A DNA stretch of 64,000 nt from Cytophagales bacterium CG12_big_fil_rev_8_21_14_0_65_40_12 (GCA_002786855.1 PCUU01000035.1:1-64000), one strand, 5' to 3'. Positions 39,497-47,813 are shown, counted from the stretch's first letter. Program-made: numbers and translations. The notes: generated from the sequence alone by a model not told the origin.

Positions 39497-39928
39497 TTAA
39501 ACAAGGTCTTTCCAACCGACTACTTCGTCATTCTCTAAGGTTATTTCTAGTTTGTATTTATAAGTACCGAGTCTCGTTTGGTATTCTCCATAATACCATT
39601 TCTCGGTAGTGATTCCTTTATAAACACTTTCCTTAATGTCATTTGCTTTTCCTAAAGCGACCATTAAAAGGGACATTGGCATTCCTATCCAAATAGTTCC
39701 AACATTAACCTTCTGGGCTTTTTCTTGACCATAAATATTTGCTATCGAATCAATCAATTTTCTTTTTGTGGCTACTTGGTCGCTTTTGCCTAATTCATAA
39801 TCCTGTTGCGCAAGTTTAATTGCATTTTTTCTACTATATGATTTTGATATCTGCATTGCAATGATGTAAACAAGGTAAATGGAACACGATAAGAGTCCAC
39901 CATAAAATATTAGTTCACCATTACTCAT
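39497..39928 (-). CDS. Membrane protein with BamE/SmpA-like domain
   Basis: The start is placed at ATG 39928. The frame stays open to 40063 but that stretch contains a 13-bp inverted repeat and reads unlike a protein start. From 39928 the protein is 143 residues: one membrane span (about residues 5-26, ELIFYGGLLSCSIYLVYIIAM), a charged linker, then GTIWIGMPMSLLMVALGKANDI with KWYYG and LEITLENDEVVGW. This is the G-M-..-LG-P-W-Y pattern of the SmpA/BamE fold used in outer-membrane assembly proteins and many small lipoproteins. It is first in the three-gene set. The family is assigned from this pattern only. Confidence 0.6.
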   Translation of the reverse strand: MSNGELIFYGGLLSCSIYLVYIIAMQISKSYSRKNAIKLAQQDYELGKSDQVATKRKLIDSIANIYGQEKAQKVNVGTIWIGMPMSLLMVALGKANDIKESVYKGITTEKWYYGEYQTRLGTYKYKLEITLENDEVVGWKDLV

Positions 39929-39950
39929 ATATCTCTTTCTTAATCTGTCT

Positions 39951-40050
39951 CCCAACGTTAAGCATATACCACGTTTGTGGCGTACATATCTCAGGTAATA
40001 TATCAAAACTTCCTTATAGCATCCAAATATTAGTGAGTATAAGGAAGTTT
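39951..40050 (-). other. Leader with two hairpins and an attC-like box
   Basis: Upstream of the three-gene islet, read leftward: a perfect 13-bp inverted repeat (arms 40038-40050 and 40006-40018, 19-nt loop), a small hairpin CCAC-N4-GTGG (39969-39980), then TAACGTTGGG (39960-39951) 23 bp before the ATG. The last element resembles the G/TTRRRY cassette junction of integron attC sites, with one mismatch in the final pyrimidine. A genuine recombination site is not shown. Confidence 0.35.
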
Positions 40051-40157
40051 GTGGTGTCTTCAAATATTCTAAAGGTAAGTTTGTTTTGCTACCGTTTTTA
40101 ACTGAGATTTTTGATGGTGCTTATTTTTTATGATGCTTCTTTATTGGCTTTTTTATT

Positions 40158-40405
40158 CGATCCCATCGGGATCGTATGTTTATAGCGGAAGGGAGCAACG
40201 AAGTTCGACCCCGTTGGGGTCGCATTTTGCGCTTATGATCATCGTTTATGGATATTGAACCCTTTCAGGGTCGGGCTATCTTATATGAATTGATCCCATA
40301 AGGATCATATGTGTACAGGAAAAGGAGGAATGTTGGGTTTGACCCCATCTGGGGCGCATATTTTTCTATCGTAATTCTCTATAAATATTTGACCCTTTCA
40401 CGGTC
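40158..40405. repeat. Array of six REP-like palindromes
   Basis: Short palindromes of 15-17 bp lie at 40158-40174 (GATCCC..GGGATC), 40206-40222 (CGACCCC..GGGGTCG), 40257-40272 (CCCT..AGGG), 40291-40307 (TGATCC..GGATCA), 40341-40355 (GACCCC..GGGG) and 40391-40405 (GACC..GGTC, decayed). Steps are 34-51 bp, mostly near 50. Several are followed by GTATGT or GCATAT. The 450-bp gap 40064-40512 contains no convincing gene. This fits Bacteroidota REP-type elements moved by IS200-like tyrosine transposases; no such transposase is in the window. Confidence 0.8.
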
Positions 40406-40512
40406 TGCTTTCTCATAAATTTTGCAATTGGCAATTGTTGCTTGGCCTTTTCGGGGTTTGAATGCTCAAAACTTTCGAAATTTAAAATCGTCCTTCGTCC
40501 TTCGTCTAAAAT

Positions 40513-41403
40513 CTAAAATCTAACCTCTATGGACTCCCTCTCCATCGGCCTTGTCAAACAAGTAGGGCCACCACCACCCAAAACACTGATATTTGCTCCA
40601 GCATAGGTGAGCACTTCGCAACCTGCTGCTTTCAACCGGGCTTCTGTAATGGGGTTTCCAGCCACCATCAGGCATTTCTTTGGCGATAAAGCCAGTACAT
40701 TACAGCCCATGGATTCAAATTCTTCGTCAGGTACTTCTACCAATTCGAAACCTCTATGGATCAATTCCTTCCTAAAACTGATGGGCATCAAGGGAGAATA
40801 AACCACGGCTAAATCTTTCGCAATAGGACTTAAAATTGACATCAAATGGAACACATCGGACTGCCCTTTGTAATGAGGCAAATCCACGGTGATGACTTCA
40901 ATGCCTTTTGGGTTGAGCAAGGCTTTTAACTGGCTAATCCCTTCTGGATTGGTGCGATAGGAATGTGCTACGGCCAAAGTTTTTTCATCTAACCATGCCA
41001 CATCACCGCCTTCAATCGTGCCTGGGGCTTCAATTACGCCTAAAATAGAAATCTCCTTCTTCTCAAAATCTGAGCGTTGCGCTGCGGGTTCATTCATGCG
41101 GCCTGCCTTGCCCATATTACAGATGATCATTCCAAAATCCGTTGCAATTGCGGCATCTCTGCAATAAATCGAGTCGATTTGAACGGTGTTATTGCTGCCA
41201 AAATGGTGGAGCGTAATTCCTTCTTGAACCAGCAACGCTTCGAATTGGCTGTATTCGTCAATGGACTCATTGTAATCGGGGCAATCAAGGTAATTGAGGG
41301 CTTTCCATTCGGTATTTAAAGTAGCTTGATCAATAAATGCTGCACTGGCGCGCTTAATCCACAGGTTTTTAATCTTTCCAAATTCAGAATGGCAGGTAAT
41401 CAT
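40513..41403 (-). CDS. Arginine deiminase / amidinotransferase superfamily enzyme
   Basis: A 296-residue cytoplasmic guanidine-modifying enzyme. Expected catalytic residues are all visible: YCRDAA (80-85), EGGD (131-134), the His of DVFHLMS (H186) and the nucleophile Cys of GGPTCLTRP (C282). The length fits single-domain DDAH or arginine/citrulline-forming members rather than the 400-residue ADI. Substrates could be arginine, dimethylarginine or agmatine-like molecules; the exact one cannot be read off. It overlaps the start of the APC permease by 4 bp, so the two are translationally coupled. This supports import of a basic amino acid and its deimination. Confidence 0.88.
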   Translation of the reverse strand: MITCHSEFGKIKNLWIKRASAAFIDQATLNTEWKALNYLDCPDYNESIDEYSQFEALLVQEGITLHHFGSNNTVQIDSIYCRDAAIATDFGMIICNMGKAGRMNEPAAQRSDFEKKEISILGVIEAPGTIEGGDVAWLDEKTLAVAHSYRTNPEGISQLKALLNPKGIEVITVDLPHYKGQSDVFHLMSILSPIAKDLAVVYSPLMPISFRKELIHRGFELVEVPDEEFESMGCNVLALSPKKCLMVAGNPITEARLKAAGCEVLTYAGANISVLGGGGPTCLTRPMERESIEVRF

Positions 41404-42707
41404 TGCTTGTTGTGTTTAAAGTAAAAATAAATGGGCAATCCGGCTGCTATGCCGCCTAAGCTCCACAAATTGGCTTCTAGCCCCGAGCCAATAAACATCC
41501 ATATCGAAAAGCCAAGGGAGAAGACAAGCAGGATCAGATTGAGCGTGCTCGGCTTAAAACCATAACTGCGGTTGAACATGAATTTCCCAAAAGCCAATGA
41601 GCTCATCAAATAGGAGATAAGCACCGTTACGGCCGAAATCAGCAATACAAAGGCATAGAGCCCATTCAAACCTTTCGATTGATTGGCGATCAGTAAAATG
41701 CTGACGATCACGCTGGAGCTGATGATCCCAAAGCTTGGTGATGAGTTTTTGTTTTTCTTAGCGAAAATTTTTGGCATTAGTCCATCCATGGCCATGGCCA
41801 TTGGTAATTGACCTTGCAAGAGAATCCAGCCATTCAAGGCCCCAAAGGCTGAAAGACAAGCAGCTAAGGCCACCAAATACCGAGCTTGTTCACCCCATAA
41901 ATTGGCGGCTGCATCGCTATAAGGCGCGACTGAAGTGATTAATTGGTCGGGAGATAAAATCCCGAAAAGTGAAACAGAGCTTAAAATATAGATGGCTGTA
42001 ACAAAGACTGTCCCATAAAAAGTGGCTTTAGGGATGGTTTTAGCTGGATTTTTGATGTTCCCTGCCGGTACAGTTGCCGCTTCGAAACCTACAAAAGCAT
42101 ATAAGCAAAAGGCGGTGGTGATGGTAATGGCTTGTATGCTACTCGTATCACTGCGATTAAATGGAATGAAATGAGAAGCTTCGAAAAAGAAAAAACCAAC
42201 GATGGTGATGGCCAAAATTGGAAGCACCTTAAGAATGGTAAAGAGCAATTGAATATTGCCACCATCTTTCACGCTTCGACTATTGATGATTGTTAGGCTC
42301 CAAAGTGTGGTCAAACCTGTCAAAGCTGCAATCAAACTGTTTTCGGAAAGGATCGGAAAGAAAACACTCAAGTAACTGATAAAGGTGATGGTGATCGCAG
42401 CATTGGTGGTCCAAATTGAAATCCAATAGCCCCAAGCCACAATAAATGCAGTAAAATCTCCAAAGGCCTTTCGGCTGTAAGCATAGGGGCCTCCTGTATC
42501 GGGAATTACCGCAGAAAGTTTGCTGAAAACCTTGGCTAAAATCAATGCGCCTGTAGAGGCAAAAGCCCAACCCAATAAACTGATGCCGCCATAAGGGGCG
42601 AGGGCAGTGGGAATGGAGAAAATCCCTGATCCAATCATACCGCCTACCACCAAAGAAGTGACTGTCCATAAGCCTAATTGCTTTGAAGAATCACCTTTAT
42701 TCGTCAT
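41400..42707 (-). CDS. APC-superfamily amino acid permease/antiporter
   Basis: A 12-span inner-membrane carrier of 435 residues. Near the start is VGGMIGSGIFSIPTALAPYGG, the APC substrate-binding glycine-rich helix. Also seen are PDTGGPYAYSRKAFGDF, AFVGFEAATVPAGNIKNPAKTIPKAT and LQGQLPMAMAMDGLMPKIFAKKNK. Of the APC groups, the basic amino acid/polyamine antiporter family (APA, ArcD-like) fits best. It is first in a two-gene operon with the deiminase-like enzyme, so a basic amino acid or its deiminated product is the likely cargo. That is inference from context. Confidence 0.85.
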   Translation of the reverse strand: MTNKGDSSKQLGLWTVTSLVVGGMIGSGIFSIPTALAPYGGISLLGWAFASTGALILAKVFSKLSAVIPDTGGPYAYSRKAFGDFTAFIVAWGYWISIWTTNAAITITFISYLSVFFPILSENSLIAALTGLTTLWSLTIINSRSVKDGGNIQLLFTILKVLPILAITIVGFFFFEASHFIPFNRSDTSSIQAITITTAFCLYAFVGFEAATVPAGNIKNPAKTIPKATFYGTVFVTAIYILSSVSLFGILSPDQLITSVAPYSDAAANLWGEQARYLVALAACLSAFGALNGWILLQGQLPMAMAMDGLMPKIFAKKNKNSSPSFGIISSSVIVSILLIANQSKGLNGLYAFVLLISAVTVLISYLMSSLAFGKFMFNRSYGFKPSTLNLILLVFSLGFSIWMFIGSGLEANLWSLGGIAAGLPIYFYFKHNKQ

Positions 42708-42776
42708 AGTTAAAAATTGCTGTTAGAATGTGTATTTTGCACCAAGCGATTGAAAAGATATTAATAAAAGTTGAGC

Positions 42777-43856
42777 ATGCCTAAATACACTATCCATCCC
42801 GAAATCGATCAAGCAGAAACTTTACCTTCTTCTTTCTACAGAAGTACCGAAGTCTTCGAAAACCTGAAAGAAAAGGTATTTTCGAACAGTTGGCAGTTTA
42901 TTGGAGATGAATCACAAATCGCTTTAGATGGCCAAGTTTATCCATTTAGCTTTTGTGGTACCGATGAACCCATGCTTTTGACTAGGGAAAATGGAGCTAT
43001 TAAGAATGTCTCGAATGTCTGCACACATAGGGGAAATATCCTTTGTCACCATCCTGCCAAGCAAAAGAACATTACTTGCGCTTATCATGGTCGAAGGTTT
43101 GGCTTAGATGGCCAATTTCAAAACATGCCTCAGTTCAAAGAGGCCAAAAATTTCCCTCGCGAAGCTGATCATTTGCATGAATTTCCATTGTTGAAATGGG
43201 CTTCTTGGTTATTCACTTCGGTAAGCAATGGGTTTGATTTTCAAGAAGTCATTGATGCCATGCATCGCAAAGTGGGGTTTATGCCATTGGGCGAATTTAA
43301 GTTAGACACTGAACGATCTAAGGACTATCTCGTCAACGCGCATTGGGCCTTGTATTGCGACAATTACTTAGAGGGTTTCCATATTCCTTTTGTGCATGCC
43401 GATTTGAATGCTGTCCTTGATTATGGCAATTACGAAACAGTGCTTTACAAGCACGCCAACCTCCAAATTGGTTTTGCAGATGGCAGCGATCATGTTTTTG
43501 ATTTTCCCGAAGGGCATGAAGACCATGGTAAGTCAATTGCCGCTTATTACTTCTGGTTGTTCCCCAATATGATGTTCAATTTCTATCCTTGGGGCTTGTC
43601 TATTAACGTGGTGAAACCGATATCTGTAGACAGGACTAGGGTTTCATTTATCACCTATGTGTATGACGAATCAAAATTAGATTCAGGCGCAGGAGCGGGC
43701 TTAGATAAAGTAGAACGGGAAGATGAATTTGTGGTAGAAGGCGTGCAAAAAGGAATGAAATCAAGCATTTATCATACTGGCCGCTATTCACCTAAAATGG
43801 AAAGGGGAGTCCACCACTTTCATCGTTTGCTGACGGAGTTTATGGATAGGGGGTGA
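42777..43856 (+). CDS. Rieske non-heme iron ring-hydroxylating oxygenase, alpha-subunit type
   Basis: The start is ATG 42777; a TTG six bases earlier adds only two residues. The protein is 359 residues. The N-terminal Rieske [2Fe-2S] site is C82-x-H84 (VCTHRGN) with C101-x2-H104 (CAYHGRRF). The catalytic domain has the mononuclear-iron motif CDNYLEGFHIPFVH (H202 and H207 as ligands). No beta subunit, reductase or ferredoxin is adjacent, so electrons must come from elsewhere. The substrate may be aromatic or a quaternary amine (choline- and carnitine-type monooxygenases share this form). It is divergent from the APC permease across 70 bp. Confidence 0.88.
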   Translation: MPKYTIHPEIDQAETLPSSFYRSTEVFENLKEKVFSNSWQFIGDESQIALDGQVYPFSFCGTDEPMLLTRENGAIKNVSNVCTHRGNILCHHPAKQKNITCAYHGRRFGLDGQFQNMPQFKEAKNFPREADHLHEFPLLKWASWLFTSVSNGFDFQEVIDAMHRKVGFMPLGEFKLDTERSKDYLVNAHWALYCDNYLEGFHIPFVHADLNAVLDYGNYETVLYKHANLQIGFADGSDHVFDFPEGHEDHGKSIAAYYFWLFPNMMFNFYPWGLSINVVKPISVDRTRVSFITYVYDESKLDSGAGAGLDKVEREDEFVVEGVQKGMKSSIYHTGRYSPKMERGVHHFHRLLTEFMDRG

Positions 43857-43921
43857 GTTGGTTGGTTTGGAGGTTCAATGTTTACAGTCTTTCCTGTTAA
43901 AAGCTTGATTCATAGAGATAT

Positions 43922-44341
43922 TCACGGATTAAGATTTAGATCACGAAAAGTTGAATATTTGATTTTTTGACTGTCAAGTTCTTCTATTTTACTGGAAATC
44001 AACATGTTTAACTGATTCCAAAGTTGTGGATTATCTCTCCAATAGTTTGAATTAACCGCTAAGACAGATTGCAATAAATCACCCTCATAGAAATCACCCT
44101 CAGCAAATAAATTTTCATTCAATTTTTCCAAGGCCAACGGAATCAAATATTTCAAGCTAAAATTCTGTCCAATACATATCCTTAAGTCTTCAACTGAGAA
44201 CTCGTCAAGTGGGATTTTTCTTAGCTCGTGAGTTCTTATAACCAAATGACTACTAAACTGAGGCGCTCCCCAATTTTCCTTTTCTAAATTTTCTAAGTTT
44301 TTGAACTTCCAGTTAGCCTCTAGTTTCATTCTGAATTTCAA
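43922..44341 (-). CDS. CdiI-type contact-dependent-inhibition immunity protein (orphan)
   Basis: A 139-residue soluble protein. Characteristic segments are WGAPQFSSHLVIRTHELRKIPLDEFSVEDLRICIGQN, LKYLIPLALEKLNENLFAEGDFYEGDLLQSVL and YWRDNPQLW. I recognise this layout as the CdiI_3 immunity family, in which the protein binds and neutralises a delivered toxin. No CdiA, CdiB, Rhs, T6SS or other toxin gene is nearby, so it is an orphan immunity gene, perhaps protecting against toxins of neighbours. It sits in an AT-rich stretch with the BACON lipoprotein and the rhuM remnant. Confidence 0.75.
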   Translation of the reverse strand: MKFRMKLEANWKFKNLENLEKENWGAPQFSSHLVIRTHELRKIPLDEFSVEDLRICIGQNFSLKYLIPLALEKLNENLFAEGDFYEGDLLQSVLAVNSNYWRDNPQLWNQLNMLISSKIEELDSQKIKYSTFRDLNLNP

Positions 44342-44382
44342 TTATCTAAAAATAAATGAGTTGTTAATTTCTATAAGAGCTA

Positions 44383-46260
44383 CTAGTCTTTTGAAAAAAG
44401 ACTAGTAGAAAATTGGTACAAGTATGAACAAATCTCAGTAGTACCTTCTTTATAATTTTGTCCTGCTTTGTATACCATAACTTTTTCACCATCAAGGGTA
44501 GATGTCAATCCTCTCAGTCCAAAAATAGCATCATAATAATATGGGGAATCACGGATACTATAATCAAGTACTTCAATTCTTTTTTGATCACAGTAATAAA
44601 TAATTTCCTCTTCACCTTGCTTGTAGCTAAAGTCTGCACTTGGATCAAAACGAGTATCAATCCCTGATATTTGGCTGGCATAATTTGTAATAGGGTTAAC
44701 AATTAATTGTTTGTATAACTGTCCAACATATAAAAGATCATTTTTTCGATTTGGCATAAGAAAATTTCTAGCGGAACGTGACTCCTCAGGAGGCCAATAC
44801 TCGCTAAACGTTTCAGAGTCTTGATCAAATATTGTAATTTTTGGTGAATCAGCTGATTGAGTATATATGTAATTCAAAAATAAGCGACTACCGTCATGGT
44901 TTTTATAAACTTTAGAGAAATGAGTATCATTCCATATGTCGTAATATTGGTGTACATACATTCGGTCATTGTCTCTACTATCAATCATTCTCCATACGAG
45001 ACGAGAACTTCCACCTTCTAACAATACAATACCTTGACCATTAGTCGTAAACTCTATATCATAAGGTATTGTGTTGTATTCTGTGGTTTCGTTGTACTTA
45101 TCTGGTAGTATATTCAAAGTGCGTTCTAAGTTTAGAGAGTTGATATCAAGTACATGAAGCTTAGATTGCAGGTGCTCTCCGATATAAACTTCATTGGTAT
45201 AGTTATTCAAAGCTAGAATTGTGGGTCTAAAATTTAAATTTTTCTCAGACAATATTGATAAATCATCCATAGATATTTGATATATCCTATTTGGCCAATA
45301 ACTTACAATCCAGTATGAGTTCCTAACGTCATCTACGTAGTAGTCAATAATACTGCCTTGAACTTCGAGTTCTTTTGAGTAGAAACCCACTTCGATTGTT
45401 TCTGTTACATTGACATCATCACTATCGGTTATGTTTAGTCTAAAAGGGTATTTACCTCCCAATTTGCCACATGCATATAAAAACCTCACTTCTTTGTTCT
45501 CGTTAAAGTATTCAATTTGTACTGCAGATGAACACAGCTCCCATAGAGGATTAACGTTCACTTCTACTGGCTTATTGAATATTAGTACAATGGAACCGAA
45601 TTCATCATCAAAAGAATTCCCGGGTATTCCTCTATATTCTATCAATCGAACCTTAGCAGATTGAGTGATGTTTATTTCTCTCATTAGTTCTCCAACGCTT
45701 ACTCTAATAACTGCCAATCTAGTTTCCAATCCTTTATTTTCTTGCCAATGAATTTCAAAACTACCATCTCCTTCGCCTATAGATGACGTTTCAATCCAGT
45801 CTTCATCAGACTCGACTACCCAGGTTGTATTGCTCATAACCGTCACAGAATTGCTTCCAGCCGTATAGCCAACAGACAATGAATTCTTCGAAACCTCAAA
45901 ATATGCATCTCCAGCCTCTAAAATAAAGTCCTGAGTAACTCTGCTATCATCAACTAGGTTAACTACTCGCACGCTTGAAATAAATGATTCTTTCGTTACG
46001 GAAAGACTATAACTGCCTACGGGAATATCTTGAAACATGAATCTGCCATTCTCGGATGTTCTAACTAACTTTTCCAACCCATTACCAATAATTTTGATTT
46101 CTACATTATCAAGCAATTGCTCAAAAGAGTTATACACAGTTCCATCTACCGAACCGTAAACTATAGGTAGTTCTTCTTCTGGTCTGCAAGACGAGATATT
46201 ATGTATAACTAAAATGATAATTATCATGTATAAAAAGTTAAAAAATACAGAAGGTCTCAT
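44383..46260 (-). CDS. Lipoprotein with carboxypeptidase-regulatory-like and BACON domains
   Basis: The start is ATG 46260 (MRPSVFFNFL... with a lipobox ISSC, Cys 25). The longer reading to 46335 adds a non-signal stretch. The protein has 625 residues. First comes a carboxypeptidase regulatory-like domain (GSVDGTVYNSFEQLLDNVEIKI, GRFMFQDIPVGSYSLSV). A BACON domain (SVGYTAGSNSVTVMSNTTWVVESDEDWI with INITQSAKV) follows. After an Ig-like insert, the C-terminal ~350 residues are a YncE-like beta-propeller (YLVDDSRV... ISMDDLSILSEKNLNFRPTILALNNYTNEVYIG). It is a surface lipoprotein. BACON domains are often tied to glycan or mucin contact; the ligand here is unknown. The DNA is clearly AT-richer than the housekeeping genes. 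Confidence 0.8.
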   Translation of the reverse strand: MRPSVFFNFLYMIIIILVIHNISSCRPEEELPIVYGSVDGTVYNSFEQLLDNVEIKIIGNGLEKLVRTSENGRFMFQDIPVGSYSLSVTKESFISSVRVVNLVDDSRVTQDFILEAGDAYFEVSKNSLSVGYTAGSNSVTVMSNTTWVVESDEDWIETSSIGEGDGSFEIHWQENKGLETRLAVIRVSVGELMREINITQSAKVRLIEYRGIPGNSFDDEFGSIVLIFNKPVEVNVNPLWELCSSAVQIEYFNENKEVRFLYACGKLGGKYPFRLNITDSDDVNVTETIEVGFYSKELEVQGSIIDYYVDDVRNSYWIVSYWPNRIYQISMDDLSILSEKNLNFRPTILALNNYTNEVYIGEHLQSKLHVLDINSLNLERTLNILPDKYNETTEYNTIPYDIEFTTNGQGIVLLEGGSSRLVWRMIDSRDNDRMYVHQYYDIWNDTHFSKVYKNHDGSRLFLNYIYTQSADSPKITIFDQDSETFSEYWPPEESRSARNFLMPNRKNDLLYVGQLYKQLIVNPITNYASQISGIDTRFDPSADFSYKQGEEEIIYYCDQKRIEVLDYSIRDSPYYYDAIFGLRGLTSTLDGEKVMVYKAGQNYKEGTTEICSYLYQFSTSLFSKD

Positions 46261-46442
46261 TTGACTGGTAGTTTTCCGAACAAGATAATATTTTAGTAAC
46301 TCTAATTTATTATAATAGGGTATGAAATTATTCAATAATTAAGGCTCTCTTGATTCTATTAATGCTATCAATGAAATTCAAAAATAGAGCAAATGGATCT
46401 GAATATAGCCAGAAACAAGGTTAGAAAGTAGGTAATTTATGA

Positions 46443-46773
46443 TCATTTTAGAATAGTAGTAGGATAACACCAAGTCCTAAACTGTCTTCCTCTAAGCGAC
46501 TTTACCCGATACCCGACCGAGATAATGACATCTAGATTGTAAAAATTAGTAGGCTTTGTAGAAAAATCGGAATTTCCGATTTTTCTACAAAGCCTCTTGT
46601 TCTAGTTCTCCCTCTTTGTAAATATTGAGAATGTGCTCATTAATAGTGGATTTGCCTTTTTGGAAAAGTTCAGCCATCTGCTCAATGCTTAGCCAAACAG
46701 TTTCATTTTCCAAGCGAGTTTGAATTTTGGTTTGCCCATCTTCCGTTTGATAAATGATAATTTCAGAACTCAT
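46443..46773 (-). pseudogene. rhuM: RhuM-family protein remnant, frameshifted and truncated
   Basis: The first 62 codons read as an intact RhuM N-terminus (EIIIYQTEDGQTKIQTRLEN; ELFQKGKSTINEHILNIYKEGELE) and then hit a TAG. One frame over, the gene continues directly: CRKIGNSDFSTKPTNFYNLD, then VIISVGYRVKSLRGRQFRTW, which are conserved RhuM segments. After that it becomes CYPTTILK and stops at 46443, so the rest of the ~330-residue protein is missing. The frame change falls at the left edge of a perfect 45-bp palindrome. An added T (GCTTGT to GCTTTGT) would explain the shift. RhuM proteins are found in pathogenicity islands and defence-like regions; their function is unclear. Confidence 0.85.
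46551..46595. repeat. 45-bp perfect palindrome inside the rhuM remnant
   Basis: Arms of 22 bp (46551-46572 and 46574-46595) pair without a mismatch around the single base 46573. The arm starts AGGCTTTGTAG. The sequence also encodes the RhuM segment CRKIGNSDFSTKP, so it is part of the gene rather than an inserted element. Confidence 0.95.
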
Positions 46774-46823
46774 TTTGCCTACATTTTGATCATTACTAAT
46801 TTCTCTGCACTAACTTTAAAAAA

Positions 46824-47804
46824 TTAAGCACCCACCAACACCACATTTTTCCCAATCACTTTTCTGTCCATTAGGTCTTGAATGGCTTGGGCACCTTCTG
46901 CAAGGGGATAAGTTTTATGGATATGCTGTTGGAGTTGTCCAGACTGAATCCAATTCAGGATTTGCTGGAAATTGGCCATACTTTCTTTGGGTTGTTTTTG
47001 AGCAAAGACTCCCCAAAAAACACCAACAATCGAAGCTCCTTTTAATAAGGGTAAGTTAAGTGGGATAGAAGCGGGACTGCCTGCTGCAAAGCCTACCACC
47101 AAATACCGACCTTGCCAAGCCAATGAACGTACTGCGGGCTCTGAAAAGCGATCACCAATCGGATCATAAACTACATCTACACCTTCGTTATTGGTGAATT
47201 CTTTAATTTTTTCTCGAAGGTCTTCGGTGGAGTAATTAATGGTGCAATCTGCGCCTTTGGCTTTGCAAATGGCCAATTTATCATCGGAAGAGGCCGCTGC
47301 AATTACTTTGGCGCCCATGAGTTTCCCGATTTGCACGGCAGCCAAGCCCACACCGCCCGCAGCACCAAGTACCAAAAGCGTTTCACCTTCTTTTAAATTT
47401 GCCCTTTGTTTGAGTGCGTGCAATGAAGTACCACATGTGTACATAGTCGTGGCTCCAGTAATAAAATCCATTCCTTTGGGCATAGGCATGGTTTTGAATG
47501 CATCGGCAATGACTTCTTCGGCCAAACCGCCCCATCCTGTTAAGGCGAAAACATGATCACCTACTTTTACATGACTTACGCCTTCGCCCACTGATTTTAC
47601 CACACCTGAAACTTCGCCTCCTGGCGCAAAAGGCAACTCTGGCTTGAATTGATATTTGTTTTGGATGATCAAAGTATCTGGAAAATTGATGCCACAAGCT
47701 TTTACTTCGATCAGCACTTGGCCTTTGGCAGGCGAGGGGCTTTGGATTTCTTGAAGTTTAAGATTGTCGGTGGTGCCAAAAGAGGAGCAAAGTAGGGCTT
47801 TCAT
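46824..47804 (-). CDS. NADPH:quinone oxidoreductase-like enzyme (zinc-independent MDR family)
   Basis: A 326-residue medium-chain dehydrogenase/reductase. Seen: GINFPDTLIIQNKYQFKPELPFAPGGEVSGVV, VFALTGWGGLAEEV, the nucleotide-binding GETLLVLGAAGGVGLAAVQIGKLMGAKVIAAAS and GVFWG near the C-terminus. Cysteines and the catalytic zinc ligands of alcohol dehydrogenases are absent. This fits the quinone-oxidoreductase or enoyl-reductase branch, which reduces quinones or enones with NADPH. It is downstream of a GNAT gene on the same strand with a 9-bp gap. Confidence 0.88.
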   Translation of the reverse strand: MKALLCSSFGTTDNLKLQEIQSPSPAKGQVLIEVKACGINFPDTLIIQNKYQFKPELPFAPGGEVSGVVKSVGEGVSHVKVGDHVFALTGWGGLAEEVIADAFKTMPMPKGMDFITGATTMYTCGTSLHALKQRANLKEGETLLVLGAAGGVGLAAVQIGKLMGAKVIAAASSDDKLAICKAKGADCTINYSTEDLREKIKEFTNNEGVDVVYDPIGDRFSEPAVRSLAWQGRYLVVGFAAGSPASIPLNLPLLKGASIVGVFWGVFAQKQPKESMANFQQILNWIQSGQLQQHIHKTYPLAEGAQAIQDLMDRKVIGKNVVLVGA

Positions 47805-47813
47805 TTTGTGTTT

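Noticed and set aside
40158-40405. A CRISPR array
   Set aside because: The units are palindromes with variable cores and short, uneven gaps. They are not identical direct repeats with unique spacers, and no cas gene is nearby.
46551-46595. The palindrome as an inserted mobile element end or MITE
   Set aside because: It encodes a conserved RhuM stretch in place, so it is native coding sequence, not an insertion.
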